Positions 1-11,699 of a DNA stretch of 64,000 nt are shown one piece after another. The translations under genes were made by a program, and so were the position numbers. The notes under the pieces are model-generated. The model searched no databases. It was given only the letters and a program-made list of their open reading frames with translations, and had not been told where the DNA came from. The DNA is from Polytrichum commune (taxonomy: Eukaryota; Streptophyta; Polytrichopsida; Polytrichales; Polytrichaceae), in the NCBI GenBank assembly GCA_950295325.1, contig OX485809.1:7502001-7566000 (forward strand), in the 5' to 3' direction. The stretch's first letter is position 1. Each line of letters begins with the position of its first letter.

Positions 1-959
1 AATTTTCATTTCCTAGCAAAGGTTACGAGCGCTAACCATTCGCATACCGCCATGCTAATGGTTAGCTCCTCTCACCCCGGACCTTATAGTTCATAGGAGG
101 GGAACCAACCCTCCTACTTTGCTTTCGGGACTCACCCCTTCAATCGCTAACCAACCCCTTTAATCGGTAACCAATCCTTAGATGTGGACTTCCATCCATG
201 GAAGTCCCATCTTATGTTGATCATCGCGTTGCCGGAGCAACACTACAACAACCCGAACCATACTAGGCAACTATGGCCTCACATTAGGCCAATGCCAATG
301 GAGGCCGTGCCGTTCGGCCTCGGGTGGGTGAGGCCACACCACCTCACCCATATAAGCCTCTAGGACTCTACACGGAGCCCCTACCCCACCGCCAACCAAC
401 CTCTTGTCTCTCTACCAAGAGTTGGGGCCAAGTGGACATTTTCCCTTAGCTGCTGGGCCTAGAACCCCCCCAGCAGCTTCAGACCATCATAACTTCCTTG
501 TATGATGTCTGATCATAACAACCAACCACTCCATCCGCATCTACGCTTCACGTAGATGCCGATGGACTCCTTGCTTGCCCCATTCGGGCAAGGCTTGAGG
601 AAGTTATGCCTGTTTGAACCTTGGCAGTCCCGGGAATCACTCCCAGGCACTGCTGTACCAGGGCGCTGTCCCGGGACAGCACCCCACTCAAATGGCCATA
701 ACTCCTAGCTCACACCTCCGATTGAGGTGATCTTGAGCATTCTAGAATCACCACGCCATGAGCTACGCATAGCTCATGGCCTCACCCTCATGCCTCCTAG
801 TCTTTGTGGGTGGGAGGCGTTCCCAACGCCCGGGGCCCTCACCCACACTAGGATCACTTGGGCCCTCTCACCAACGGCGCCACAAGTCCCGGGTGTCACT
901 CCGGGGTCCCCCTTGTGCCCATGGTGTTTCGGGCACTCCTTATGGAGAGGTGCGCGACA
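1..959 (-). repeat. Downstream (3') LTR of copy L, clipped by window edge
   Basis: This matches 6047-7005 base for base over the same length, with one difference noticed. The minus-strand start TGTCGCGCACC is at 959. The last 38 bp of the LTR lie left of the window. Confidence 0.9.
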
Positions 960-971
960 CTCACCCCCACC
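960..971 (-). other. Polypurine tract of copy L
   Basis: The minus strand reads GGTGGGGGTGAG directly before the LTR start. The same tract precedes the downstream LTR of copy B at 54235-54246. It would prime plus-strand DNA synthesis. Confidence 0.75.
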
Positions 972-1761
972 AAACGGAGTCGATGCCCTCATCGACTATA
1001 CTCGTAGTCGGCACACCAATTCTCAAGTTGCCATCCTCTATGGTGCGGCATTGTGTTTACCTTAGGGCGCGACCCCCACAATGCATCTTCAAATTTGGCA
1101 TGGTCCCAAAGGTGTCGTTCCTAGGTGGTCCGTTAGCGACCTTGGATCTCTCATCCAAGGACCTAACCTATACTAGACCCACCTACTTTGGGACTCACTT
1201 GGGTTGCCCCTCCTTTGGGGCCTCCCCCGTTAGGCTCCACTAGCCTAACATGACACATCTAGGCGAGACCTCAACGCTTCCACTAAGTTGTCTCGGTTGC
1301 AACTCCGAGATGGCTTTCCATTGTTAAGCCACGCCTCGATCGCACGGGGGTGATGCCAAGTCCCGCCCGACTCGGTTCCCACTTTGCTCTTTCGAGACAT
1401 GGGTTCATGACTCCCATGCGCCAACTCTCGTTAGCTCGCGGGTAGCACTTTTATGAGCACGCGCCATCACCTTGTCCCCGCCCGGACAAGCCCACCACTA
1501 AGAAGTTTCTTGGTTTTATCCAAGGCCCCTCCAAGCCATGGCCCCCAATTACTCGGCTTACCCAACCTAGTTTGGCATGTCTATTCCCCCTCTTCCATTA
1601 ACCAAACACAAGTACAAGACTAGGACCTCATCTCATACTTTTCTCTTTGCACCACTAAAGTTTGGACTTTATTCCCTCAAGCCAAAGAACAAGTGCATGT
1701 TGTGGAGGAATTAACCTCGAAGCTATGTTTGCTACTAGAGTCTCTCCCCCACTAAAGGAGA

Positions 1762-2062
1762 TTGATGTCCTCATCAATGCCTACGCTTCTTTTTATTGGA
1801 ATGTCTAGCCTTAGTTTCTTCAAAGTGCTTCACCAATTCATTGGTGTTGACCATGTCTCTTGCCGCCACCCAAGCGGTTTCTTTCTCATGGTATCCTCAC
1901 CATTTCACCAAGTATTCCTTTGTACTTTTTCTTTCCTTTTCACTTGGGCTTCCTACACTTGAGGATGCCCTCTTACCTCATGTTCCAAATGATGTCCACA
2001 AGGTCGGGAGGTGGCCTAATCACTTGCTTGTGATCGGGCCACAAGGTGTCGTCCTAAAATGA
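1762..2062 (-). pseudogene. Chromodomain relic of copy L
   Basis: Minus-strand frames match the region of copy B (51070-51360) in which a chromodomain can be read: a stretch around EYLVKW followed by an aromatic-rich segment and ELVKHF. Chromodomains at the integrase C-terminus define chromoviruses and are thought to direct integration to particular chromatin. The copy is broken by frameshifts and stops. Confidence 0.55.
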
Positions 2063-2203
2063 CTTTCGTAATGAAACATGAAATGTCGGATGCACTTTGA
2101 TCTCCGGCGGTAATTCCAACTTATATATGTCCTTGACCACTTGTTCCACAATGGGAAACGAAGCTCCAATTTTGGACATGAACTTTGGAGTGAGGCCTTC
2201 CGG

Positions 2204-3191
2204 CTAAGTGAAGTTGTTCACATTCAACAACGCCTTTTGGCCCACCTCATTCTCCACTTCGCGTCTTCCAGCATTGACTTGCACTCCGTAGCACCTTCGG
2301 GCTTTCTCCACCAACAACTTGGTCATCTCCAAGACTTGTTCACGCTTCTTGGCCAAGTCCTCACCATCTTGGTTGAACTCTAGTGTTGAATGTGCCCCCT
2401 CGAGAGCTAGGTTAATAGGTTGGAGCGCATCCACTCCATAAGCCACCACCAAAGACCACCCCTTGGTAGCCAAGTGCGTGGCTACATTGCAATTACACTC
2501 CGCTCGACCCACATAGTCCGCCCAATCTCCTTGGTCCGCCCCCACCAAGTTCCTCAAGTATTGCTTCAAGTCTCCATTCACACGCTTTGTTTTCCCATCC
2601 ATTTGGGAATACACGGCCGTGCTAAACCTTAGTTTCAATACAACCTCCTTAGAGAAATGCATTGAAAATGCACTTGTGAACTTTGGATCTTGATCCCACA
2701 CAATCACTCTTGGCAACCCGTGGTGCCTCAACCATCCTTTGAGAAAAGGCTATGCGGTCTCCAACGCGGTGGCGGTTCCCACAATCGGCACCATGTGTGC
2801 CCACTTGGCAAACCGCTCTACCATCAACAAGATGGCATCATACCCATGTGACTCCGGCAAACTTGTGATCAAGTCCATGCACATACCATGCCATGGCGCC
2901 AACGGGATAGGCAACGGTTGCAAGAAGCCGCCTTGCTTTTGGTAAGAGGCTCGGTTCACTTGGCACTTTGATTCAAGCCTTCACAAAGTGGGCTATATCT
3001 TCCTTTATGCACCGCCAATGGTACCTCTTTGACACCATTCTATGGCGGCTTTTTCTTTCTCCTCTATGGCCGGCAATAGGACTATCATATTCCTCCTTCA
3101 AAACCGATAGCCTCAACTTGCCTTGTGGCACATATACCCGACTTTGTTTGCACTTGAACAATCCGTCCACCAACTTAACCTCTTTGAGCAC
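2204..3191 (-). pseudogene. Integrase relic of copy L
   Basis: Three minus-strand frames together cover a Ty3/gypsy integrase. 2973-3191 has the N-terminal region with GHRG and a WRCIKEDI-like helix. 2750-2959 has the first catalytic Asp in GMCMDLITSLP. 2204-2731 has the second Asp in VIVWDQDPKFTS, and the segment expected to carry the catalytic Glu is altered (KTKRVNG here, KSERVNG in copy B). The pieces are separated by a stop and a one-base frame change at 2960-2975, just where the zinc-binding cysteines should be. Copy B carries the same two lesions, so they predate both insertions. No functional integrase could be made from this copy. Confidence 0.8.
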
Positions 3192-3559
3192 CTTGCTCTT
3201 GTGAAGCTCACCTAAAAGCTTTTGTGCTTTGGGGTAGTTAATTTACCCCTCCCGTATCTTGCATCACAAGTTTCCTTTGCCGGCACACATTAGCCACAAG
3301 GTTTGGATGGTTCTCATTGCTTGGAACTCTTCCCGTCTACTTCGCGCATCCGGCACCACATTTCCACGGTCCGGTTTGTGGATCAAATCCACCTTCATAA
3401 GCGCCAAACTATCATGCCTCCGCAATGACTTGGCGTTCACTTATGCTTGTATGTCAAAATACTTTTAGGACACATTGTCCATGTAGACCTTTGCTTTGTG
3501 CGACCCCAACTAGTGTCGCCACATCTTCAAGCAATACACTACGCAAAGAAGTTCTTTGG

Positions 3560-4240
3560 CATGAGTTGGTTGTCTTCTTTGACAACCATCGAGCTTCATG
3601 CTCCAATATGCAATGGCCATCCATCTTACATCAACAATCCGCCATTGGCAAAATCATTCACCCCCATATGCACCTCAAAAGGTTTGTCAAGCTCCGTGAA
3701 CTTGAGCACAGGCGGCGAAGAGAACTTGGTCTTAAGCTCCCCAAAGATTCGTGACAAACATCATCCCACTCTTGGGATAGCCATTTCTTCCACAAGTCGA
3801 ACCATCGAGCTTCATGCTCTCGTATGCAATGGCCATCCATCTTGCATCAACATCCGCCAATGGTAAAGTCCTCGCCCCCCGTATGCACCTCAAAATGATT
3901 TTCAAGCTCCGCGAACTTGAACACGGGTGGTAAAGAGGAACTTGGTCTTAAGCTCCTCAAAGACTTGGTGGCAAGGCTCATCCCACTCTTGGGATAGCCA
4001 TTTCTTGCACAAGTTGGACAAGCTTCTACAAGCATGGAGCTTAATGCTCCCATAAGCAATGGTCCTCCATCTTGGATCAACATCCGCCAATGGTAAAGTC
4101 CTTTGCCTTCATGTGCACCTCAACATGCTCATGAAAACCCGAAACTTAACCACATCTTGTGAAGAGAATTTTTTCTTAAGCTCCCCAAAGGCTTGGTGAC
4201 AAGGCTCATCCCACTCTTGGGATAGCCATTTTTTCCAACA
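3560..4240 (-). repeat. Tandemly repeated RNase H segment in copy L
   Basis: A segment of about 217-228 bp is repeated about three times. The markers are the complement of AAGAGTGGGATGAGCC near 4207 and 3979, and a variant near 3762. Each unit encodes the start of a Ty3/gypsy RNase H domain (W-D-E-P-C-H-Q-A-F, then LKxKF, then a HFEVHT-like strand). The same multiplication is present in copy B near 48895-49555. Confidence 0.75.
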
Positions 4241-4450
4241 TGTTGACTAAGGTTCTAGCAACCTTAGAAAAACCATAAATGAAGTGGTGGTAGTAGTTGG
4301 TTAGGCCAACAAATGACCTAAGCCCTTTTCTTGAGTCAAGGGCCAATTCTCTTCTTGGATTGCCTTGGCATTTGTCATGTTCATCCACCAACTTCCTTTG
4401 TCATCACATACCTCAAGAACTCAATCTCTTGTTGAGCAAGTTTTTTTTTT
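4206..4450 (-). pseudogene. Reverse transcriptase remnant with catalytic core deleted (copy L)
   Basis: On the minus strand a frame resembling the N-terminal edge of reverse transcriptase (DVFTNVLP-like, then LPP) is followed within a few dozen bases by the thumb/connection end (EFLRYVV, then RSFVGLTNYYHHFI). The palm domain, including the catalytic Asp-Asp pair, should lie between these and is missing. An A-rich run on the minus strand (T-run near 4440-4455) sits at the junction. Copy B has the same junction near 48676. Confidence 0.75.
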
Positions 4451-4551
4451 TTTTCACTCCTTGGCGGTAACTCTTTGGGCAACACATTGGTGAATACATC
4501 CTTGTATCTCACCAACATCCCACCAAATGGTTTAGGGGAGGCCCATCTTTC

Positions 4552-4845
4552 CTAGCCTCCCCATAAGTTCTTTGGAGTTGCTCCAATTGAACTCCAACCA
4601 TTATGTTTTCCATTTTGCATTTGGTCCATTAAGACCAAATTCAACTTGGATCCTCCTACCATAGGACTCCTTGTCAATTTGAACTTCATCTCCTTGTCAT
4701 TATGACACATCATAATGCACCGCAAGCACACCGGCTTCGGCCTCACATCTATCATGTGAGTTTCAAAGAAGGTGACCTTTACAATGACATGCACCTTATT
4801 AATTTCAAATGGTGTGAAATTTTGACAAAATTCAATGTCCCACAT
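4552..4845 (-). pseudogene. Protease-region relic of copy L
   Basis: A 97-codon minus-strand frame precedes the reverse transcriptase remnant and is conserved in position in copy B (48270-48620). It sits where the aspartic protease and its linker belong. No clear D-S/T-G catalytic triplet is visible, so the assignment rests on position and colinearity. Confidence 0.4.
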
Positions 4846-5089
4846 TGAAAGGTTACATGCATCGCGGCTTCCTTTGCTTCATGCGGTTCGCCCTTTGCAA
4901 ACCGCACCTTGGTGGGCTTGCCCGCTCTATGCGTCGACAAGCCCCAACCCCCTTATGAGCTTTGGGCTCATGAAAGAGTCCATTGCCTCTTTGTCAACTC
5001 ATGAGACATATCTCCGATTACTTGAGCCTCAAGGTATAAAAGACTTGGCCTTGGCTTAAGGCTATTAGCCTTGGCCACAAAGCCATAGT

Positions 5090-5345
5090 CTAACATTCGG
5101 TCCACGGCAACAATATGTTTTGGCTTGGTCCGCAAAGCCAACTTTTAACATCCCGTCCGCGGCACAAATATGTTCTAGCTTGGTACCACCAATTCACATT
5201 GTAACATTCTGTCCGCGGCCCAAACATTATATGGATTAGTAGCATAAAACCAACTTCTAACATTCCGCATACAGCACAAATATGATTTGGCTTGGTACCA
5301 CAAAGCCACCTTCCCACATTGCGTCCGCGGAACGAGCATGATTTG
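5090..5345 (-). repeat. About 57-bp tandem repeat in gag region of copy L
   Basis: Five units of about 56-57 bp (19 codons) are marked by GTCCGCGGC or variants near 5097, 5154, 5211, 5268 and 5324. A homologous run occurs in copy B at 47785-48070. Confidence 0.7.
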
Positions 5346-5986
5346 CCTTGGTATAACGGCCACACTACTTATGCCCATTTCCTTGAGACCTTTTTCGGCT
5401 AAACCCACTTCATGGTGGTACGCCGTCGAACTTCTTTTTAGGACCATCGACTTCAATGTTCTTCAAATCTTAAAGATTCCCGATACGTCCTCAAGAAGCT
5501 TTGGGGACTCGGACATGGAATTCACCACCCGCTTTTGAATTCCCACCTAAAACGATGCATGTCTCACAAGGTCGTCCATTTTAGGTGTATCTTTCACTTG
5601 TGCGTTTGAATAGCGCACATAGGCCTTAAGAGGCCCCGGGTGCCTCATTTGCACCAATTCCAACATCACCACCTTCTAAGCATTTCAAATTGGAATTTCA
5701 ATCCAAAATTAATACCCTCCAAGGTTTTAGGTGCATTCGGTATTCTAGGCCCCAAATACTTTTGGAGGTTTGTGGGAGCCCTTTTCAAAGCACTCCTTCA
5801 TTTTCCTTACCGAATCCACCTTAGTGCCCACCATTGTCATTAGAACCAATGGTATGGTCAAACTCCACTTGCACATGATCCTTGTTCCAATTTAAGCCTC
5901 ACAACCTTTTGGAAACCACGGGCTCACCATCACAACCCGCATTTTTTTGATAGTCATGTTTCCCTCAAAGTGCGAGCTCAAAATTT

Positions 5987-6006
5987 GGAACCCTGCTCTG
6001 ATACCA
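5987..6006 (-). other. Primer binding site of copy L, initiator-Met tRNA type
   Basis: The minus strand reads TGGTATCAGAGC at the start of a 20-bp block, two bases inside the upstream LTR. This is the plant-retrotransposon site complementary to the 3' end of initiator methionine tRNA. Confidence 0.9.
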
Positions 6007-6008
6007 CG

Positions 6009-7005
6009 TGTCGCAACCCTTGCTAGCCCTCCTTGACCATCTTGCCAATTTTCATTTCCTAGCAAAGGTTACGAGCGCTAACCATTCGCATACCGCCATG
6101 CTAATGGTTAGCTCCTCTCACCCCGGACCTTATAGTTCATAGGAGGGGAACCAACCCTCCTACTTTGCTTTCGGGACTCACCCCTTCAATCGCTAACCAA
6201 CCCCTTTAATCGGTAACCAATCCTTAGATGTGGACTTCCATCCATGGAAGTCCCATCTTATGTTGATCATCGCGTTGCCGGAGCAACACTACAACAACCC
6301 GAACCATACTAGGCAACTATGGCCTCACATTAGGCCAATGCCAATGGAGGCCGTGCCGTTCGGCCTCGGGTGGGTGAGGCCACACCACCTCACCCATATA
6401 AGCCTCTAGGACTCTACACGGAGCCCCTACCCCACCGCCAACCAACCTCTTGTCTCTCTACCAAGAGTTGGGGCCAAGTGGACATTTTCCCTTAGCTGCT
6501 GGGCCTAGAACCCCCCCAGCAGCTTCAGACCATCATAACTTCCTTGTATGATGTCTGATCATAACAACCAACCACTCCATCCGCATCTACGCTTCACGTA
6601 GATGCCGATGGACTCCTTGCTTGCCCCATTCGGGCAAGGCTTGAGGAAGTTATGCCTGTTTGAACCTTGGCAGTCCCGGGAATCACTCCCAGGCACTGCT
6701 GTACCAGGGCGCTGTCCCGGGACAGCACCCCACTCAAATGGCCATAACTCCTAGCTCACACCTCCGATTGAGGTGATCTTGAGCATTCTAGAATCACCAC
6801 GCCATGAGCTACGCATAGCTCATGGCCTCACCCTCATGCCTCCTAGTCTTTGTGGGTGGGAGGCGTTCCCAACGCCCGGGGCCCTCACCCACACTAGGAT
6901 CACTTGGGCCCTCTCACCAACAGCGCCACAAGTCCCGGGTGTCACTCCGGGGTCCCCCTTGTGCCCATGGTGTTTCGGGCACTCCTTATGGAGAGGTGCG
7001 CGACA
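6009..7005 (-). repeat. Upstream (5') LTR of copy L
   Basis: A 997-bp LTR in minus orientation, running from TGTCGCGCACC at 7005 to GGGTTGCGACA at 6009. The following five bases, ACTAT (7006-7010), are the expected target duplication; its partner lies outside the window. Confidence 0.9.
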
Positions 7006-7694
7006 ACTATGGCCTCACAATAGGCCAAAGCCCATGGAGGCCTTGCCGTTCGGCCTCGGGTGGGTGAGGCCACACCACCTCACCCATATAAGCCTCTAGG
7101 ACTCTACGCGGGGCCCCTACCCCACCGTCAACCAACCTCTTGTCTCTCTACCAAGAGTTGGGGCCAAGTGGACATTTTCCCTTAGCCGCGGGGCCTAGAA
7201 GCCCCCAGCAGCTTCAGACCATCATAACTTCCTTGTATGATGTCTGATTCCAGCAACCAACCACTCCATCTTCATCTACGCTTCACGTAGATGCCGATGG
7301 ACTCCTCACTTGCCCCAGCCGGGCAAGTGCTGAGGAAGTTATGCCTGTTTGAACCTTGGCAGTCCCGGGAATCACTCCCAGGCACTGCTGTACCAGGGCG
7401 CTGTCCCGGGACAGCGCCCCACTCAAATGGCCATAACTCCTAGCTCACACCTCGGATTGAGGTGTTCCTGAGCATTCTAGAATCACCACGCCATGAGCTA
7501 CGCATAGCTTATGGCCTTACCCTTGTGCCTCCTAGTCTTCGTGGATGGGAGGCGTTCCCAACGCCCGGGGACCTCACCCACACTAGGATCACTTGGGCCC
7601 TCTCACCAACGGCGCCACAAGTCCCGGGTGTCACTCCGGGGTCCCCCTTGTGCCCATGGTGTTTCGGGCACTCCTCATGGAGAGGTGCGCGACA
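7006..7694 (-). repeat. Remainder of an older LTR of the chromovirus family
   Basis: This segment is homologous to about the first 690 bp (minus-strand sense) of the L and B LTRs but is more diverged. It begins in mid-LTR (ACTATGGCCTCAC) exactly where copy L ends, and it ends with the intact minus-strand LTR start at 7694. Copy L therefore inserted into an existing LTR. That LTR abuts the 96-bp satellite directly. Confidence 0.85.
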
Positions 7695-10600
7695 TCCGAG
7701 GCCTCTTTTATGTGTTCCAAAACAAGTGTATGGAAGAGGCACTTTGGTTGGTTTTGAGTATGTAAACTAGTTTGTGAATAAGGCCTCGGATTCAAGGCCT
7801 CTTTTATGGGTTCCAAAACAAGTGTACGGATGAGGCACTTTGGTTTGTTTTGAGTATGTAAACTAGTTTGTGAATGAGGCCTCGGATCCAAGGCCTCTTT
7901 TATGTGTTCCAAAACAAGTGTACGGATGAGGCACTTTGGTTTGTTTTGAGTATGTAAACTAGTTTGTGAATGAGGCCTCGGATCCGAGGCCTCTTTTATG
8001 TGTTCCAAAACAAGTGTACGGAAGAGGCACTTTGGTTGGTTTTGAGTATGTAAAGTAGTTTGTAAATGAGGCCTCGGATCCGAGGCCTCTTTTATGTGTT
8101 CCAAAACAAGTGTACGGAAGAGGCACTTTGGTTGGTTTTGAGTATGTAAACTAGTTTGTGAATGAGGCCTCGGATCCGAGGCCTCTTTTATGTGTTCCAA
8201 AACAAGTGTACGGAAGAGGCACTTTGGTTGGTTTTGAGTATGTAAACTAGTTTGTGAATGAGGCCTCGGATCCAAGGCCTCTTTTATGTGTTCCAAAACA
8301 AGTGTACGGAAGAGGCACTTTGGTTGGTTTTGAGTATGTAAACTAGTTTGTGAATGAGGCCTCGGATCCGAGGCCTCTTTTATGTGTTCCAAAACAAGTG
8401 TACGGAAGAGGCACTTTGGTTGGTTTTGAGTATGTAAAGTAGTTTGTAAATGAGGCCTCGGATCCGAGGCCTCTTTTATGTGTTCCAAAACAAGTGTACG
8501 GAAGAGGCACTTTGGTTGGTTTTGAGTATGTAAACTAGTTTGTGAATGAGGCCTCGGATCCGAGGCCTCTTTTATGTGTTCCAAAACAAGTGTACGGAAG
8601 AGGCACTTTGGTTGGTTTTGAGTATGTAAACTAGTTTGTGAATGAGGCCTCGGATCCGAGGCCTCTTTTATGTGTTCCAAAACAAGTGTACGGAAGAGGC
8701 ACTTTGGTTGGTTTTGAGTATGTAAACTAGTTTGTGAATGAGGCCTCGGATCCAAGGCCTCTTTTATGTGTTCCAAAACAAGTGTACGGAAGAGGCACTT
8801 TGGTTGGTTTTGAGTATGTAAAGTAGTTTGTCAATGAGGCCTCGGATCCCAGGCCTCTTTTATGTGTTCCAAAACAAGTGTACGGAAGAGGCACTTTGGT
8901 TGGTTTTGAGTATGTAAACTAGTTTGTGAATGAGGCCTCGGATCCGAGGCCTCTTTTATGTGTTCCAAAACAAGTGTACGGAAGAGGCACTTTGGTTGGT
9001 TTTGAGTATGTAAACTAGTTTGTGAATGAGGCCTCGGATCCGAGGCCTCTTTTATGTGATCCAAAACAAGTGTACGGAAGAGGCACTTTGGTTGGTTTTG
9101 AGTATGTAAACTAGTTTGTGAATGAGGCCTCGGATCCAAGGCCTCTTTTATGTGTTCCAAAACAAGTGTACGGAAGAGGCACTTTGGTTGGTTTTGAGTA
9201 TGTAAACTAGTTTGTGAATGAGGCCTCGGATCCGAGCCCTCTTTTATGTGTTCCAAAACAAGTGTACGGAAGAGGCACTTTGGTTGGTTTTGAGTATGTA
9301 AACTAGTTTGTGAATGAGGCCTCGGATCCAAGGCCTCTTTTATGTGTTCCAAAACAAGTGTACGGATGAGGCACTTTGGTTTGTTTTGAGTATGTAAACT
9401 AGTTTGTGAATGAGGCCTCGGATCCAAGGCCTCTTTTATGTGTTCCAAAACAAGTGTACGGAAGAGGCACTTTGGTTGGTTTTGAGTATGTAAACTAGTT
9501 TGTGAATGAGGCCTCGGATCCAAGGCCTCTTTTATGTGTTCCAAAACAAGTGTACGGAAGAGGCACTTTGGTTGGTTTTGAGTATGTAAACTAGTTTGTG
9601 AATGAGGCCTCGGATCCAAGGCCTCTTTTATGTGTTCCAAAACAAGTGTACGGAAGAGGCACTTTGGTTGGTTTTGAGTATGTAAACTAGTTTGTGAATG
9701 AGGCCTCGGATCCGAGCCCTCTTTTATGTGTTCCAAAACAAGTGTACGGAAGAGGCACTTTGGTTGGTTTTGAGTATGTAAACTAGTTTGTGAATGAGGC
9801 CTCGGATCCAAGGCCTCTTTTATGTGTTCCAAAACAAGTGTACGGATGAGGCACTTTGGTTTGTTTTGAGTATGTAAACTAGTTTGTGAATGAGGCCTCG
9901 GATCCAAGGCCTCTTTTATGTGTTCCAAAACAAGTGTACGGAAGACGCACTTTGGTTGGTTTTGAGTATGTAAACTAGTTTGTGAATGAGGCCTCGGATC
10001 CGAGGCCTCTTTTATGTGTTCCAAAACAAGTGTACGGAAGAGGCACTTTGGTTGGTTTTGAGTATGTAAACTAGTTTGTGAATGAGGCCTCGGATCCAAG
10101 GCCTCTTTTATGTGTTGCAAAACAAGTGTACGGATGAGGCACTTTGGTTTGTTTTGAGGATGTAAACTAGTTTGTGAATGAGGCCTCGGATCCGAGGCCT
10201 CTTTTATGTGTTCCAAAACAAGTGTACGGAAGAGGCACTTTGGTTGGTTTTGAGTATGTAAACTAGTTTGTGAATGAGGCCTCGGATCCGAGGCCTCTTT
10301 TATGTGTTCCAAAACAAGTGTACGGATGACGCACTTTGGTTGGTTTTGAGTATGTAAACTAGTTTGTGAATGAGGCCTCGGATCCGAGGCCTCTTTTATG
10401 TGTTCCAAAACAAGTGTACGGATGAGGCACTTTGGTTTGTTTTGAGGATGTAAACTAGTTTGTGAATGAGGCCTCGGATACGAGGCCTCTTTTATGTGTT
10501 CCAAAACAAGTGTACGGAAGAGGCACTTTGGTTGGTTTTGAGTATGTAAACTAGTTTGTGAATGAGGCCTCGGATCCAAGGCCTCTTTTATGTGTTCCAA

Positions 10601-11699
10601 AACAAGTGTACGGAAGAGGCACTTTGGTTGGTTTTGAGTATGTAAACTAGTTTGTGAATGAGGCCTCGGATCCGAGGCCTCTTTTATGTGTTCCAAAACA
10701 AGTGTACGGATGAGGCGCTTTGGTTGGTTTTGAGTATGTAAACTAGTTTGTGAATGAGGCCTCGGATCCAAGGCCTCTTTTATGTGTTGCAAAACAAGTG
10801 TACGGATGAGGCACTTTGGTTTGTTTTGAGTATGTAAAGTAGTTTGTGAATGAGGCCTCGGATCCAAGGCCTCTTTTATGTGTTCCAAAACAAGTGTACG
10901 GAAGAGGCACTTTGGTTGGTTTTGAGTATGTAAACTAGTTTGTGAATGAGGCCTCGGATCCGAGGCCTCTTTTATGTGTTCCAAAACAAGTGTACGGAAG
11001 AGGCACTTTGGTTGGTTTTGAGTATGTAAACTAGTTTGTGAATGAGGCCTCGGATCCGAGGCCTCTTTTATGTGTTCCAAAACAAGTGTACGGAAGAGGC
11101 ACTTTGGTTGGTTTTGAGTATGTAAACTAGTTTGTGAATGAGGCCTCGGATCCAAGGCCTCTTTTATGTGTTCCAAAACAAGTGTACGGAAGAGGCACTT
11201 TGGTTGGTTTTGAGTATGTAAACTAGTTTGTGAATGAGGCCTCGGATCCGAGGCCTCTTTTATGTGTTCCAAAACAAGTGTACGGAAGAGGCACTTTGGT
11301 TGGTTTTGAGTATGTAAAGTAGTTTGTAAATGAGGCCTCGGATCCAAGGCCTCTTTTATGTGTTCCAAAACAAGTGTACGGAAGAGGCACTTTGGTTGGT
11401 TTTGAGTATGTAAACTAGTTTGTGAATGAGGCCTCGGATCCGAGGCCTCTTTTATGTGTTCCAAAACAAGTGTACGGAAGACGCACTTTGGTTGGTTTTG
11501 AGTATGTAAACTAGTTTGTGAATGAGGCCTCGGATCCAAGGCCTCTTTTATGTGTTCCAAAACAAGTGTACGGAAGAGGCACTTTGGTTGGTTTTGAGTA
11601 TGTAAACTAGTTTGTGAATGAGGCCTCGGATCCGAGGCCTCTTTTATGTGTTCCAAAACAAGTGTACGGAAGAGGCACTTTGGTTTGCTTTGAGTATGT

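Larger units (their letters stand above)
1..7005 (-). mobile_element. Non-autonomous chromovirus (Ty3/gypsy) copy L, left end clipped
   Basis: An LTR retrotransposon lies on the minus strand. Its upstream LTR is 6009-7005 and its downstream LTR is 1-959; the latter lacks only its last 38 bp, which lie beyond the window. The LTRs begin TGTCGC and end GCGACA. A primer site of the initiator-Met type and a purine tract sit at the expected inner edges. The internal part holds relics of gag, protease, RNase H, integrase and a chromodomain, all broken by stops and frameshifts. The reverse-transcriptase catalytic core is absent. The whole interior is colinear with copy B (46136-55220). The element interrupts an older LTR of the same family, the rest of which follows at 7006. 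One substitution was seen between its two LTRs (near 872 versus 6921), so the insertion is recent. Confidence 0.9.

Noticed and set aside
727-1243. Overlapping open frames in the chromovirus LTRs (also at 6773-7099, 7462-7770, 45970-46368, 53963-54479)
   Set aside because: They lie within GC-rich LTR sequence, occur on both strands and several frames at once, and recur only because the LTR recurs.
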